Assembly (NCBI GenBank): GCA_018402565.1
Contig: JAGYIQ010000006.1
Span: forward strand, 248,001-312,000
Length of the DNA stretch: 64,000 nt
Direction: 5' to 3'
Source of the DNA: Pirellulaceae bacterium
Lineage (GTDB): Bacteria > Planctomycetota > Planctomycetia > Pirellulales > Pirellulaceae
A program made the translations under genes and the position numbers. This document shows, one piece after another, positions 54,685 through 64,000 of the stretch (positions are counted from its first letter, which is position 1; every line of letters begins with the position of its first letter). Under the pieces are notes generated by a model. It ran no database searches. It saw nothing but the letters and a program-made list of their open reading frames with translations, and was not told where the DNA came from.

Positions 54685-55509
54685 ATGCCCGTGAACAACT
54701 CGGAAGGTGTGCCCCAGTTTTTGCCGAGTGTTGCGCCGATCGATCGGATCGACTTGGCTAAGAATTGGCTGCCACGCTACACGGGCATGCCGCTGGAGCA
54801 ATTCGGCGAGTACATCCTGCTGACGAATTTCCATAACTATCTGGAGCTGTTTGCCGCTCGCTTCCAGTGCCAGATCCGCGGGATTGGGCGTCCGATGCAA
54901 GCGGCGACGTCGGCCGATGGCTTGACGATGATCAATTTCGGTATCGGCAGTGCCAATGCCGCCACGATCATGGACCTGTTGCTGGCGGTGCGTCCCAAGG
55001 GCGTTTTGTTTCTGGGGAAGTGCGGTGGGCTGAAGCATTCTTCCGAGATCGGCCACTTCATTCTGCCGATTGCCGCGATCCGTGGGGAAGGCACCAGTCT
55101 AGATTATTTCCCACCGGAAGTGCCGGCGCTCCCGAGTTTTAAGGTGCACAAATTTGTATCCAATATTTTGCTGGAATCGGAGCAGGACTATCGCACTGGA
55201 GTGGTTTACACGACCAATCGGCGGTTGTGGGAACACGACAATGAGTTCCGCAATCGCATGCAAGACATGACCTGCATTGCCGTGGACATGGAGACCGCCA
55301 CATTGTTCATTGTCGGGCATTACAACCAAATTGCCCGCGGCGCCCTACTGCTGGTGTCGGACGTTCCAATCACACCCGATGGGGTGAAAACCGAAGCCAG
55401 TGATCAGAAGGTGACCCAGATGTGGGCCGAGTTGCACCTGGATATGGGCATCCGCGCCATGGCCACGATCGGTCAAAGCGGGGAGGAAATTCGGCATTTT
55501 CGCTACTGA
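54685..55509 (+). CDS. amn: AMP nucleosidase
   Basis: Hydrolyses AMP to adenine and ribose 5-phosphate (purine salvage). The 274-residue protein is the phosphorylase-fold catalytic part: TSADGLTMINFGIGSANAAT, GVLFLGKCGGLKHSSEIGHF, and the purine site FRNRMQDMTCIAVDMETATL with the conserved Met-Glu, followed by LLVSDVPITPDGVKTE. It is the short form lacking the N-terminal regulatory domain of the ~480-residue E. coli Amn. A purine nucleoside phosphorylase is the alternative, but GKCGGLK fits AMP nucleosidases better. It starts 49 bp after the redox fusion gene. Confidence 0.85.
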   Translation: MPVNNSEGVPQFLPSVAPIDRIDLAKNWLPRYTGMPLEQFGEYILLTNFHNYLELFAARFQCQIRGIGRPMQAATSADGLTMINFGIGSANAATIMDLLLAVRPKGVLFLGKCGGLKHSSEIGHFILPIAAIRGEGTSLDYFPPEVPALPSFKVHKFVSNILLESEQDYRTGVVYTTNRRLWEHDNEFRNRMQDMTCIAVDMETATLFIVGHYNQIARGALLLVSDVPITPDGVKTEASDQKVTQMWAELHLDMGIRAMATIGQSGEEIRHFRY

Positions 55510-55570
55510 TTTACGGTGAATGGTGACTGAAGGGTCAAGTCCTGAGCCACGCCCAGCGACTGGCCGAAGG

Positions 55571-55600
55571 TTGACAAAGCGGCCCCAATCAAGTCTGATA
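55571..55600 (+). promoter_or_regulatory. Candidate promoter for superoxide dismutase
   Basis: A perfect -35 TTGACA at 55571-55576 with CTGATA at 55595-55600 after an 18-bp spacer; the start codon is 93 bp downstream. The -10 is weak. Confidence 0.35.
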
Positions 55601-55693
55601 GAAGTGTCCGACCCGCTGCGGAAGGACCACTCAGCAGGTCGCAGGCCGCGGCCCGAAATTAAAACGTGACCCCGTTTTGCCTAGGAAAACGAC

Positions 55694-56497
55694 ATGACTC
55701 GAGAAACTGCACACGATTCCCAATCGGAATCAATCATCGCCGCCGATCACCTACCCGCTGACATGGGACCGCAAGGCAGTTTGGGGCGGCGACAGTTCCT
55801 CGGTGTTGCTGCCGCCTCGGTTGCCGTTGCAGTCAGCCCGCTGACGAGCAGCTCCATCGGTATGGCTGCTGGTCCACTGGTGACACCCCCCGTCGACGCC
55901 TACTCGTTGCCCAAATTGGCCTACGCTTACGATGCTTTGGCACCGTACATCGACGCCAAGACGATGGAGATTCATCACTCCAAGCATCATCAAGCCTACA
56001 TCACCAACGCCAACAAGGCACTGGCCGATCACCCGGAGCTGGCAGCATTGTCTCCTGAGAAGCTGATGCAATCCCTGTCGGAAGTTCCCGAAGCCATTCG
56101 AAATACGCTCCGCAACAACGCGGGTGGTCACGTCAACCATACTTTGTTCTGGGAGATCATGGCCCCCGGCAAGGGGGGCGTCCCCAGCGGCGAGTTGCTG
56201 GAAGCCATCACGGGCACCTTCGGCAGTTTCGACAACATGAAGACCTCGTTCGCTCAAGCCGCCATGACTCGGTTTGGCAGTGGCTGGGCGTGGTTGGTCA
56301 AGAGCGAGAAGGGATTGGCCATCACCAGCACTGCCAACCAGGATAGCCCGTTGATGGAAGGACAAACCCCGCTGCTGGGTGTGGACGTGTGGGAGCACGC
56401 TTATTATTTGAATTACCAGAATCGTCGCGCCGATTACATCCAGGCTTGGTGGAACGTCGTCAACTGGGACGCCGTCACCGCTCGGTTCCGCGCGTAG
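55694..56497 (+). CDS. sodA: Exported superoxide dismutase (Mn/Fe type)
   Basis: A 267-residue enzyme. Residues 1-60 hold a twin-arginine signal (GRRQFLGVAAASVAVAVSPL, RR at 32-33), so export in folded, metal-loaded form is predicted. The SOD domain has the four ligands: H94 (MEIHHSKHH), H149 (GGHVNHTLFW), D231 and H235 (DVWEHAYYLNYQNRRADYI). FGSGWAWLV and ANQDSPLM favour manganese over iron, though metal use cannot be settled from sequence. AGGA lies eight bases before ATG 55694. A strong terminator follows, so it is probably monocistronic. Confidence 0.93.
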   Translation: MTRETAHDSQSESIIAADHLPADMGPQGSLGRRQFLGVAAASVAVAVSPLTSSSIGMAAGPLVTPPVDAYSLPKLAYAYDALAPYIDAKTMEIHHSKHHQAYITNANKALADHPELAALSPEKLMQSLSEVPEAIRNTLRNNAGGHVNHTLFWEIMAPGKGGVPSGELLEAITGTFGSFDNMKTSFAQAAMTRFGSGWAWLVKSEKGLAITSTANQDSPLMEGQTPLLGVDVWEHAYYLNYQNRRADYIQAWWNVVNWDAVTARFRA

Positions 56498-56534
56498 CTG
56501 ACACCCGCCCACACGCGAGTCGCGACTTTATCAT

Positions 56535-56590
56535 CGGTCCGTAGCCGTCCTTCGATCGCGGAGGGCTGCTGCGGACCGTTTTGCTTTCAT
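56535..56590 (+). terminator. Rho-independent terminator of the superoxide dismutase gene
   Basis: CGGTCCG (56535-56541) pairs with CGGACCG (56572-56578), the stem extending inward with few mismatches, and TTTTGCTTTC follows. It starts 38 bp after the stop codon. Confidence 0.78.
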
Positions 56591-56795
56591 TTCCCTTCCT
56601 GCTTACCCTTACCCCAATTGGTCCTAAAAATCAAATTCGCTGGGATAGACCGGTTGATCAGTCCGGTTCTGCCAGCTGTGCTCGTAAGGGCCTAGTGGTC
56701 AGGCCGCTTCCTCCTGTCAGTCGGCATCTGCAAACCACTGATGTTTGGGCAGTTCGGCGAGCCGCAGCGGACCAACCCGGCCATCATCCATTCTG
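56591..56795. other. Intergenic stretch between convergent genes
   Basis: Between the terminator and the small zinc-ribbon-like gene. No gene or repeat is seen. From about 56580 to 57350 the base composition is visibly less GC-rich than its surroundings. Confidence 0.4.
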
Positions 56796-57149
56796 TCAGT
56801 TTTCATCGTCCGTTGAATCTTTACGGTGTGGCTTACGAAGTTCGCCGCGCAGAAAGTACGACTCCTTTCCATTATCAAACCTCACCACGTATAGCACCCC
56901 GTCGCTTGAGGAAGCCACCCTCGCAACAACTCCCTGGTTTCCAACTCTTGCCCATTCGGGTTGTTCTGTGAAGTTGGAACGAATGACAACGGAGGTCCCC
57001 ACCGAGAGTTCCTCCGAGCAAAAGAAACATACCAGTGGCACTTTCGACCCGAACGGAAGCTCTGGATACCGCTCCGCATACCAAGTCGATGGACATACAA
57101 CTCGGCAATGCGACGTAACTCCACAAGTTGGGCACTTCGTAGTTGGCAT
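56796..57149 (-). CDS. Small Cys-pair (zinc-ribbon-like) protein
   Basis: A 117-residue protein from ATG 57149, or 143 residues if a TTG at 57227 is used, which would add a hydrophobic segment WLVICVLTIYPFFGNA. Two Cys pairs, KCPTCG and VCFFC, with further Cys between (SHCRVVC), suggest a zinc ribbon. The C-terminal part (GNQGVVARVASSSDGVLYVV, RFDNGKESYFLRGELRKP) looks like a small SH3/KOW-type barrel. I recognise no family. It lies in a less GC-rich segment, which could mean acquisition by transfer. The overlapping plus-strand frame 56581-57174 is its shadow. Confidence 0.5.
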   Translation of the reverse strand: MPTTKCPTCGVTSHCRVVCPSTWYAERYPELPFGSKVPLVCFFCSEELSVGTSVVIRSNFTEQPEWARVGNQGVVARVASSSDGVLYVVRFDNGKESYFLRGELRKPHRKDSTDDEN

Positions 57150-57440
57150 CGGTGCGTTTCCGAAAAAAGGGTAAATTGTCAACACGCAAATTACAAGCCA
57201 CTTGATCCTTCCAAGCCCATTCTGCAACTTGTAGCGGAGCGGTCAAGTCCAGCAAGTCGTCAACATGGCAGTTATGGTTCAGCGATTGGCGATTCCAAAC
57301 GGCCTTGCCAGCTAAGCACCCAATGGATCGATCCAGTATCAGCGGGCCGAATTATTGACAAAGTAACTCGCGAGTGCTCGGCAGTCGAGGGCACACGGGA
57401 CATGGCGGCGTCGCTCGGATACACACGTCGTGCTTAGTCA
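57150..57440. other. Intergenic region, 291 bp, less GC-rich
   Basis: Nothing I can support beyond the possible TTG-initiated N-terminal extension of the preceding gene. No terminator or repeat is evident. Confidence 0.4.
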
Positions 57441-57719
57441 TCAGTTAAGGTTGGGATCGGTGTGGCAAAGGGGGCAGGCGTCAATTGCCAGAACGGCCCA
57501 GTAGGCGCTCGGTCGGACTTGACCGGCGAGCAACGGCCCGGCGCCGGACAGGTAGACCACCCGGTCCGCGATAATACCGTCCGACCGCCGATTCACTCCG
57601 AGACGCGGCAGATCTCGCCAACTGACTCGGAAACGCCCGGCGGCCTTGGCGGGCGGTTGAAGGAACCGGTGGCCATCGACTAAACTTGAGCCGTCCGGGG
57701 CGGGGCACTTCACGACCAA
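57441..57719 (-). CDS. Possible small protein ending in a CxxCH-like sequence
   Basis: An open frame of 92 residues with TTG or GTG starts only. The second half reads like a real protein (ADRVVYLSGAGPLLAGQVRP, then AVLAIDACPLCHTDPN) and ends with a CPLCH motif, which could bind haem or metal, though no signal peptide is present. It starts 17 bp from leuC on the opposite strand. The opposite-strand frame is not protein-like. I recognise no family. Confidence 0.35.
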   Translation of the reverse strand: MVVKCPAPDGSSLVDGHRFLQPPAKAAGRFRVSWRDLPRLGVNRRSDGIIADRVVYLSGAGPLLAGQVRPSAYWAVLAIDACPLCHTDPNLN

Positions 57720-57735
57720 GACGCCGAAACACCTT

Positions 57736-59165
<1,430 letters not shown>

Positions 59166-59169
<4 letters not shown>

Positions 59170-59750
59170 AACCCTTCACGACACTGCACGGTGTGGCCGC
59201 TCTGATGGATCGTGCCAACGTGGACACCGATCAGATCATCCCCAAACAATTCCTCAAACGCATCGAGCGGACCGGCTTTGGCCAGTACCTCTTTTACGAT
59301 TGGCGTTTTGATCCCCAGGGCCAGCCGATCCCGACCTTTGAGCTAAACCTGCCACGTTATGCCGGCGCTGTGATCCTGGTGGCGAAAGATAATTTTGGCT
59401 GCGGGTCGTCACGCGAGCATGCCGTCTGGGCGTTGGAGGATTTTGGCATTCGTTGCGTGATCGCTCCGGACTTCGCCGACATCTTCTATAACAATTGCTT
59501 TAAAAACGGTGTGCTGCCGATCGCCATCGGCCGGGAAAAAACGCAAGAGCTGTTCACTCTGTTGGGCGATCGACGCGTCGAAGTCACGGTCGATCTGCCG
59601 GGGCAAACGGTGCTGACCGAAGGCTTCTCGGCCTCGTTCGACATCGATCCCTTCCGCAAGCACTGCTTGCTCCACGGACTGGACGACATTGGCTTGACGC
59701 TGCAATGGGAGGATAAGATCCAAGCGTACGAGGACGCCCTCAACTCCTGA
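59166..59750 (+). CDS. leuD: 3-isopropylmalate dehydratase small subunit
   Basis: The 194-residue swivelling subunit that completes the LeuCD enzyme. Motifs: VDTDQIIPKQFLKRIERTGF, ILVAKDNFGCGSSREHAVWA with the substrate-contacting GCGSSREH, IAPDFADIFYNNCFKNGVLP, and a short C-terminal helix. The ATG at 59166 is fixed by its ATGA overlap with leuC; the track-like upstream start at 59142 would run into leuC. A 37-bp-period repeat begins nine bases after the stop. Confidence 0.97.
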
Positions 59751-59758
59751 GTCTCGCA

Positions 59759-59819
59759 GGTCTTCTCGCGTTGTCCTATCGCGAGTCTTATCGCGGGTCT
59801 TCTCGCGTTGTCCCATCGC
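59759..59819. repeat. Two direct repeats between leuD and ggt
   Basis: GGTCTTCTCGCGTTGTCC-type 24-bp copies at 59759 and 59796 (period 37), with a related GAGTCTTATCGCG between them. They begin nine bases after the leuD stop. Confidence 0.75.
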
Positions 59820-59848
59820 CCCTTCGCCCCCGCACGAGGTACTCGAAC

Positions 59849-61612
59849 ATGCTACGACGTTCCTTCCTCCAGCAAACGACGGCGGCGGTCGTCGGGACAA
59901 CACTTGGATCTTTCGCCACCCCGTCGTGGGCCAAGCGACCGCTGCCTGCGGAGCGTCACGGCCGCGCACACCGCTTGTTTCCATCCGACGCCAGCGCCGC
60001 CAGTGGCTCGAAGTTTGCGGTGGCCACCGTTCATGAACTGGCCAGCCGCACGGCGCTGGACATCTTCCGCGCGGGCGGCAACGCAGTCGATGCAGCGGTA
60101 GCCGCCTCTTGCATGCTGTCGGTGGTCGACGGTCATAACTCGGGGATTGGCGGCGGCTGTTTTGCCCTGGTGCGAGCCCCCGACGGCCAGATCACCGCGA
60201 TTGACGGTCGAGAGCAGGCGGGCGCGGCCGCCACTCCTGACATGTTCTTGCGCGACGGCCAACCGCAGCCCAAATGGAGTCAGACCGGACCTTTGGCCGT
60301 CGGCGTGCCGGGCCAGATCGCGGCCTTGCAGCGGATGTCAAAACAGTTGGGCCGCTTGCCCTGGCGCGATTTGCTGCTTCCGGCCGCCGAAGTGGCCGAC
60401 CGCGGCTTCCTGATGGGACGTTTGGCCAAGGTGGTCGCCGCCAATGCCGGGGAACTGTCGCAGTTTCCAGAATCACAGCGCATCCTCCTGCCTGGCGGCA
60501 AGGTACCCACCGCCAAGACGCTGCTGCGGCAACCGGAGTTGGCAGAAACGCTGCGGCAGATTGCCGAGCAGGGCGGCGAGTACTTCTACCGCGGCCCGAT
60601 CGCCCAACAAATCGCCACACATCTGCAAGCCGCCGGCGGGATCTTAACCACCGATGACTTCGCGGGCTACGAAGCCAAGTTGCGCACCCCGCTGACCACC
60701 CAGTACCGCGGTCACCGAGTCGTCGGGTTTCCGCCACCCAGCAGCGGTGGGATCCATGTCGCACAAATGCTGGGTATGCTAGAACTTTTTGATTTGCGGC
60801 AAGTGTTTCAGCGGGATCCGGCCTCGGTCTATCACTTGTGGTTGGAGGTCATGCAGCGAGCCATGGCCGACCGAGCCCATTGGTTGGGGGATGCCGATTA
60901 CACTCAAGTTCCGCGTGGCTTGGTGGACCCCGGTTATTTGTTCCAATTGGCTGCCGATATTCAATATGGGCAGACGCGTCCTGTGAATGGACATGGGCTG
61001 CCGCCGGAAGCGGAGTCGCAGTTCTTCGGCGACAAACACACCACGCACTTGACGACGGCGGACCACGAGGGATGGGTCGTTGCGATGACGCAAACGGTCA
61101 ATACCTCGTTTGGTAGCAAGATGATCGCCCCGGGCACAGGCATCGTGCTCAATAACGAGATGGACGACTTCAGCATAGCTCCCGGTGTGGCCAACGCCTT
61201 TGGACTGATCGGGGCCCAAGCGAACGCCATCGCACCTGGAAAACGACCGCTGTCCAGCATGAGTCCGACGATCGTCTTGAATGCGGACAACCAACCCGTG
61301 TTGACGTGTGGCGCCGCCGGTGGCCCGCGAATCATCACCACAACGCTGCAGGCGATCTGTCGCGTCGTGGACCTGGGGCAACCCATCGACCAAGCGATTG
61401 CGGCCCCACGCGTGCATCAACAGTGGCGTCCGGCGGAGGCGTTGATCGAGTCGAACCTCGATGAAACGATCAAAAGTAGCTTGGAGCAACGCGGGCATCA
61501 AGTTCGTGCCACCGGTTCGCTGGCGGTCGCGCAAGGCCTGCAGTGGCTGGGCGATGGCCAACTTCTGGCGGCCGCCGACCCCCGAGCTTCCGGCACGGCG
61601 CTGGCCGAATAG
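59849..61612 (+). CDS. ggt: Gamma-glutamyltransferase
   Basis: Exported N-terminal-nucleophile enzyme that cleaves glutathione and other gamma-glutamyl compounds; 587 residues. A Tat-like signal (LRRSFLQQTTAAVVGTTLGS) is followed by the large-subunit part (VDAAVAASCMLSVVDGHNSG, GIGGGCFALV, IDGREQAG). The autoprocessing site with the nucleophile Thr is T399 in DKHTTHLTTADHEG, and NNEMDDFSIAPG, PLSSMSPTIVLN and CGAAGGPRIITT are small-subunit signatures. The ATG at 59849 has GAGGT nine bases upstream. It follows leuD at about 100 bp but is functionally unrelated. Confidence 0.93.
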   Translation: MLRRSFLQQTTAAVVGTTLGSFATPSWAKRPLPAERHGRAHRLFPSDASAASGSKFAVATVHELASRTALDIFRAGGNAVDAAVAASCMLSVVDGHNSGIGGGCFALVRAPDGQITAIDGREQAGAAATPDMFLRDGQPQPKWSQTGPLAVGVPGQIAALQRMSKQLGRLPWRDLLLPAAEVADRGFLMGRLAKVVAANAGELSQFPESQRILLPGGKVPTAKTLLRQPELAETLRQIAEQGGEYFYRGPIAQQIATHLQAAGGILTTDDFAGYEAKLRTPLTTQYRGHRVVGFPPPSSGGIHVAQMLGMLELFDLRQVFQRDPASVYHLWLEVMQRAMADRAHWLGDADYTQVPRGLVDPGYLFQLAADIQYGQTRPVNGHGLPPEAESQFFGDKHTTHLTTADHEGWVVAMTQTVNTSFGSKMIAPGTGIVLNNEMDDFSIAPGVANAFGLIGAQANAIAPGKRPLSSMSPTIVLNADNQPVLTCGAAGGPRIITTTLQAICRVVDLGQPIDQAIAAPRVHQQWRPAEALIESNLDETIKSSLEQRGHQVRATGSLAVAQGLQWLGDGQLLAAADPRASGTALAE

Positions 61613-61717
61613 CTCCTCATGCGAGCCCTCTGCTGAACCGTCACTCAGTTACGCCGCGCTTGGAATCTCCCGCGTTGGAATCTTCCGTGCCACCACAACC
61701 GCGATGTCACTCACGGG

Positions 61718-63226
<1,509 letters not shown>

Positions 63227-63229
63227 GAT

Positions 63230-64000
63230 TCAGTTCCTGGTTAGGGTTTCGTCGAGATTCAACAAGGTGGCACACAACAAGCTATACGCAGCCAATTCCG
63301 CAGCATCCAGGGTCGAGTCGACAGGACTTTCGCCCATGGCCAACAATTGTTGGGCAGCCGCGGAGTCGGCTTGATACCGAGTGTGATGTTGTTGCAGTTG
63401 GCGTTGCAAGATTTGCAATTCTTGGTCCGTGGCCGGCCGGGCCAACACGGTGCTGGCTGCAAACTGTAGCCGAGCGATTGCGGTGTCGCCGCCCGACTTG
63501 AGGACCTTGGTCGCCAAGACTCGCGCCGCCTCGACGTGCTGGACGTCGTTCATCAACTGGAGGGCTTGCAGCGGCGTGTTGCTGCGTCCGCGAACCGAAC
63601 AGGTTTGTTCGCGATTCGGCGCATCAAAATTGGACATGAACGGCGGTGGCGCGGTCCGCTTGAGGAAGGTGTAGATGCTGCGACGGTACAAGGCCGAACC
63701 GGTGTCTTGCGAATAGAACCGCGTGTTTGAGCCCACAAAGCCGACCGGCTCCCAGATATTGGCGGGTTGGTAGGGTTTGACGCCTTTGCCGCCCATATCG
63801 GGTACCAACAAACCGCTGACCAACAAGGCGTTGTCGCGAACTTGTTCCGCCGCCAAGCGTGGCCGAGTCATTCGCGCGAGCAGTCGATTTTCGGGATCTC
63901 GTTCCAGCAGTTCGGGGGTCACCGCTGAGCTCTGTTTGAAGGTCTCGGAGGTGACGATGCGACGCACTAACGCTTTGACGTCCCAGCCGCTGTCTTGAAA
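63230..64000 (-). CDS. DUF1553 (planctomycete cytochrome-type) protein, C-terminal part
   Basis: Only the last ~256 residues are inside the window; the gene continues past the right edge, where the frame reads FQDSGWDVKALVRRIVTSET. DUF1553 markers: RPRLAAEQVRDNALLVSGLL, GKGVKPYQPANIWEPVGF, YRRSIYTFLKRTAPPPFM, FDAPNREQTCSVRGRSNTPL and QALQLMNDVQHVEAARVLAT. Full-length relatives are ~800-1100 residues with an N-terminal cytochrome c-like (PSCyt1) domain and DUF1549 before this part. It is upstream of and nearly touching the DUF1501 gene, so they are one transcript. Confidence 0.93.
   Translation of the reverse strand, partial: FQDSGWDVKALVRRIVTSETFKQSSAVTPELLERDPENRLLARMTRPRLAAEQVRDNALLVSGLLVPDMGGKGVKPYQPANIWEPVGFVGSNTRFYSQDTGSALYRRSIYTFLKRTAPPPFMSNFDAPNREQTCSVRGRSNTPLQALQLMNDVQHVEAARVLATKVLKSGGDTAIARLQFAASTVLARPATDQELQILQRQLQQHHTRYQADSAAAQQLLAMGESPVDSTLDAAELAAYSLLCATLLNLDETLTRN

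Noticed and set aside
56581..57174. 197-residue plus-strand frame
   Set aside because: Composition is not protein-like and it is antisense to the better Cys-pair frame; it also starts inside the sod terminator.

Overview
The window looks like chromosomal DNA of a planctomycete, most likely a Rhodopirellula-type member of the Pirellulaceae. The evidence is the gene content: a DUF1559 pseudopilin-like protein, a DUF1501/DUF1553 pair at the right edge, a PEP-CTERM protein, a redoxin/haem/PHM-type/EF-hand fusion, an FHA protein, a stand-alone RNA polymerase alpha-CTD-like protein, and very large secreted or membrane proteins of unknown function. Shine-Dalgarno sequences are inconsistent and several starts look like TTG. 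No rRNA, tRNA, CRISPR array or transposase gene was seen.

Layout. 0.2-10.2 kb holds an unknown membrane protein, a sulfatase-fold protein without its catalytic Cys, pyrE, a coupled glycosyltransferase pair, a DUF1559 protein, a class-V aminotransferase and a family 2 glycosyltransferase. 10.2-19 kb has a 167-bp repeat array, an 1107-aa one-TM protein, argC, and a hybrid histidine kinase overlapping a flippase-like gene. 19-30.2 kb has a lipoprotein made of heptads, an FHA protein, a PcrA/UvrD helicase divergent from the alpha-CTD-like gene, a 173-bp repeat array, an ABC-2 exporter, a Gfo/Idh/MocA oxidoreductase and a subtilase-like PEP-CTERM protein. 30.5-41.8 kb is filled by two overlapping genes for proteins of 1215 and 2544 residues that look like three tandem versions of one architecture. 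42-48.7 kb is a minus-strand series panC-lgt-nagB-nagA, a 1.5-kb minisatellite, then holA. 48.8-64 kb carries a membrane-anchored terpene-cyclase-fold protein, a DUF1080-like protein, a conserved unknown, the redox fusion protein, AMP nucleosidase, a Tat-exported superoxide dismutase, leuCD, gamma-glutamyltransferase and the DUF1501/DUF1553 pair.

How the genes fit together. Recognisable metabolism is pyrimidine (pyrE), arginine (argC), leucine (leuCD), pantothenate (panC) and amino-sugar catabolism (nagAB). Replication and repair are represented by holA and pcrA, envelope biogenesis by lgt, the glycosyltransferases and the flippase-like protein. Much of the rest is exported: Sec, Tat, lipobox, PEP-CTERM and type IV pilin-like signals are all present.

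The most unusual aspect is the density of tandem repeats. Arrays with units of about 4-8, 13, 14, 37, 54, 167 and 173 bp lie between genes, and 15-, 21- and 33-bp repeats lie in frame inside genes. Five intergenic arrays start within about 10 bp of a stop codon or contain it. The best candidates for something undescribed are the three-module giant protein locus, the 54-bp minisatellite that supplies the nagA stop codon, and this link between arrays and gene 3' ends. All functional statements rest on reading the sequence; no database search was possible.
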